Shown here: piece by piece, positions 63,207-64,000 of the stretch | How the letters are laid out: each line of letters opens with the position of its first letter | Numbering within the stretch: position 1 is the stretch's first letter | Assembly: GCF_900232905.1 (NCBI RefSeq) | Contig: NZ_OCTQ01000001.1 | Coordinates: 186,001-250,000, forward strand | Source: Miniphocaeibacter massiliensis | Lineage (GTDB): Bacteria > Bacillota > Clostridia > Tissierellales > Peptoniphilaceae | Direction: 5' to 3' | Length of the DNA: 64,000 bases | Notes under the pieces: model-generated | What the model saw: the letters and a program-made list of their open reading frames with translations, nothing else | Told to the model about the DNA's origin: nothing | Databases searched by the model: none | Program-made: the position numbers and the translations under genes

Positions 63207-64000
63207 ATGGATGAAAAAATTTTAGATATTCTATATCCAGATTATAAAGAAAAGTTTGTTCAAAGGTACAATATTTTAAATCAAATTAATTTGAATAAAA
63301 ATATTGGAAGAAGAAAGTTGTCTTCACTTTTAAATTATAATGAAAGATTAGTCAGAAATGAAACTGAAAAACTTTTTCAATTAGATTTAATAAGTATTGA
63401 ACAAGTGGGTATGAATATCACAGACAAGGGTATAGATGCTTTAGAAGGTGCTTATGATTTAGTTTATTCTTTAAACAGCTATAATGAACTTGCAAATAAA
63501 GTAAAACACGCTTTAGGATTGACTAAAGTTATTGTAAGTAAGGGAAGCATCCGTGAAGAATCTGGTAAAATGGAAAATGCTAAAATTGCCAGTAATTATA
63601 TACTTAATTCAATAAATAATAATTCTATTTTAGGTATTACTGGTGGCTCTACTGTAGGATTGGCAATTAATTCAATTAAGACAAAAAAAAGCTATCCAAA
63701 CCTTACAATAGTACCTGTAAGAGGTAGTTTAGTAGGTTCAGTAACCAATCAGGCAAATATTTTAGCGGTTAAATTAGCTGAAAAGTTAAATTCAAAGTAT
63801 TCTAATTTTTACTTACCAGATGATTTTGATTTAGACAATTTAAAAGATTTATCAAAACTTCCAGAGGTTGAGAATACTCTAGATTTAATTAATAACTTAG
63901 ATATGTTGATTTTTGGAATAGGCGATGCTAATAAAATGGCAAGTAGAAGAAAATTATCAGATGAATATAAAAATATAATAAAAGAAAGTGGAGCAGTTGC
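63207..64000 (+). CDS. cggR: Central glycolytic genes regulator CggR (SorC family), 5' part
   Basis: The frame is open from the ATG at 63207 to the window edge (264 codons, about three quarters of a CggR of about 340). The N-terminus is a winged-helix domain with LSSLLNYNERLVRNETEKL. The sugar-phosphate-binding domain follows with LGITGGSTVGLAI, VPVRGSLVGS and LIFGIGDANKMASRRKL. CggR represses gapA and the lower glycolytic genes until fructose-1,6-bisphosphate binds. The gap operon is expected just beyond the window. Confidence 0.92.
   Translation, partial: MDEKILDILYPDYKEKFVQRYNILNQINLNKNIGRRKLSSLLNYNERLVRNETEKLFQLDLISIEQVGMNITDKGIDALEGAYDLVYSLNSYNELANKVKHALGLTKVIVSKGSIREESGKMENAKIASNYILNSINNNSILGITGGSTVGLAINSIKTKKSYPNLTIVPVRGSLVGSVTNQANILAVKLAEKLNSKYSNFYLPDDFDLDNLKDLSKLPEVENTLDLINNLDMLIFGIGDANKMASRRKLSDEYKNIIKESGAV

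Noticed and set aside
1-64000. tRNA, rRNA, IS elements, prophage or attachment sites
   Set aside because: No cloverleaf-like segments, transposase or integrase motifs, or terminal repeats were recognised by eye.

Overview
The window is a chromosomal segment of a very AT-rich, low-GC Gram-positive bacterium. PolC, SepF, YlmH, CggR, RodA, a WalR-type promoter element and the pyrBIFKDE and rpsB-tsf...pyrH-frr-uppS-cdsA-rseP-ispG-polC gene orders all point to Firmicutes of the class Clostridia/Tissierellia. An anaerobe of the Peptoniphilaceae type is my best guess, but this is inferred from gene content and not proven. Coding density is very high and almost all genes are on the + strand. I see no tRNA, rRNA, IS element, prophage or CRISPR array, and no gene-free stretch longer than 300 bases.

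Layout. 1-6.6 kb: the 3' end of a YhaN-like ATPase, a phosphoesterase, nagB, a CYTH protein, proB-proA and a HAD phosphatase. 6.6-11.1 kb: the pyrimidine operon pyrB-pyrI-pyrF-pyrK-pyrD-pyrE. 11.1-16.4 kb: a division and envelope cluster (HlyD-like protein, ylmE, sepF, ylmH, lspA, ung, rluD-type). 16.4-21.0 kb: an FAD oxidoreductase, dprA and topA. 21.0-22.7 kb: rpsB-tsf. 22.7-33.2 kb: an accessory block inside the normally continuous tsf-pyrH neighbourhood. It holds a guanine riboswitch followed by guanine deaminase and a three-subunit xanthine-dehydrogenase-type hydroxylase, then a two-component system with an ABC exporter. 33.3-42.5 kb: pyrH, frr, uppS, cdsA, rseP, ispG and polC, with dxr missing. 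42.5-50.5 kb: phoH-ybeY-dgkA/PAP2-cdd-era-recO, then an orphan, shortened GlyS-like protein, the PPDK regulator and an L,D-transpeptidase. 50.5-58.7 kb: an aminotransferase (-), a secreted SH3b-NlpC/P60 hydrolase behind three WalR-like boxes, a ComEA-like protein, a selenocysteine-containing selD, an atypical response regulator, a cyclophilin, and luxS/mpg/rodA (-). 58.7-64 kb: nfo, nth, trmL, trxB, rpoN and the start of cggR.

How the parts fit. The riboswitch-led operon would take guanine to xanthine and then to urate or a related product. The leader can be folded so that guanine switches the operon on, which suits a degradative operon. The selD gene is itself read through an in-frame TGA, so the cell must have selenocysteine decoding; its SelD could also supply selenium to the molybdenum hydroxylase (inference). 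The P60 hydrolase, L,D-transpeptidase, RodA, UppS and SepF form the cell-wall theme. DprA and ComEA hint at DNA uptake.

The observations most worth follow-up are the GlyS-derived orphan with no GlyQ beside it, the guanine ON-switch, the selenoprotein SelD, the WalR box triplet, and a PolC whose PHP domain has lost two metal-ligand histidines.
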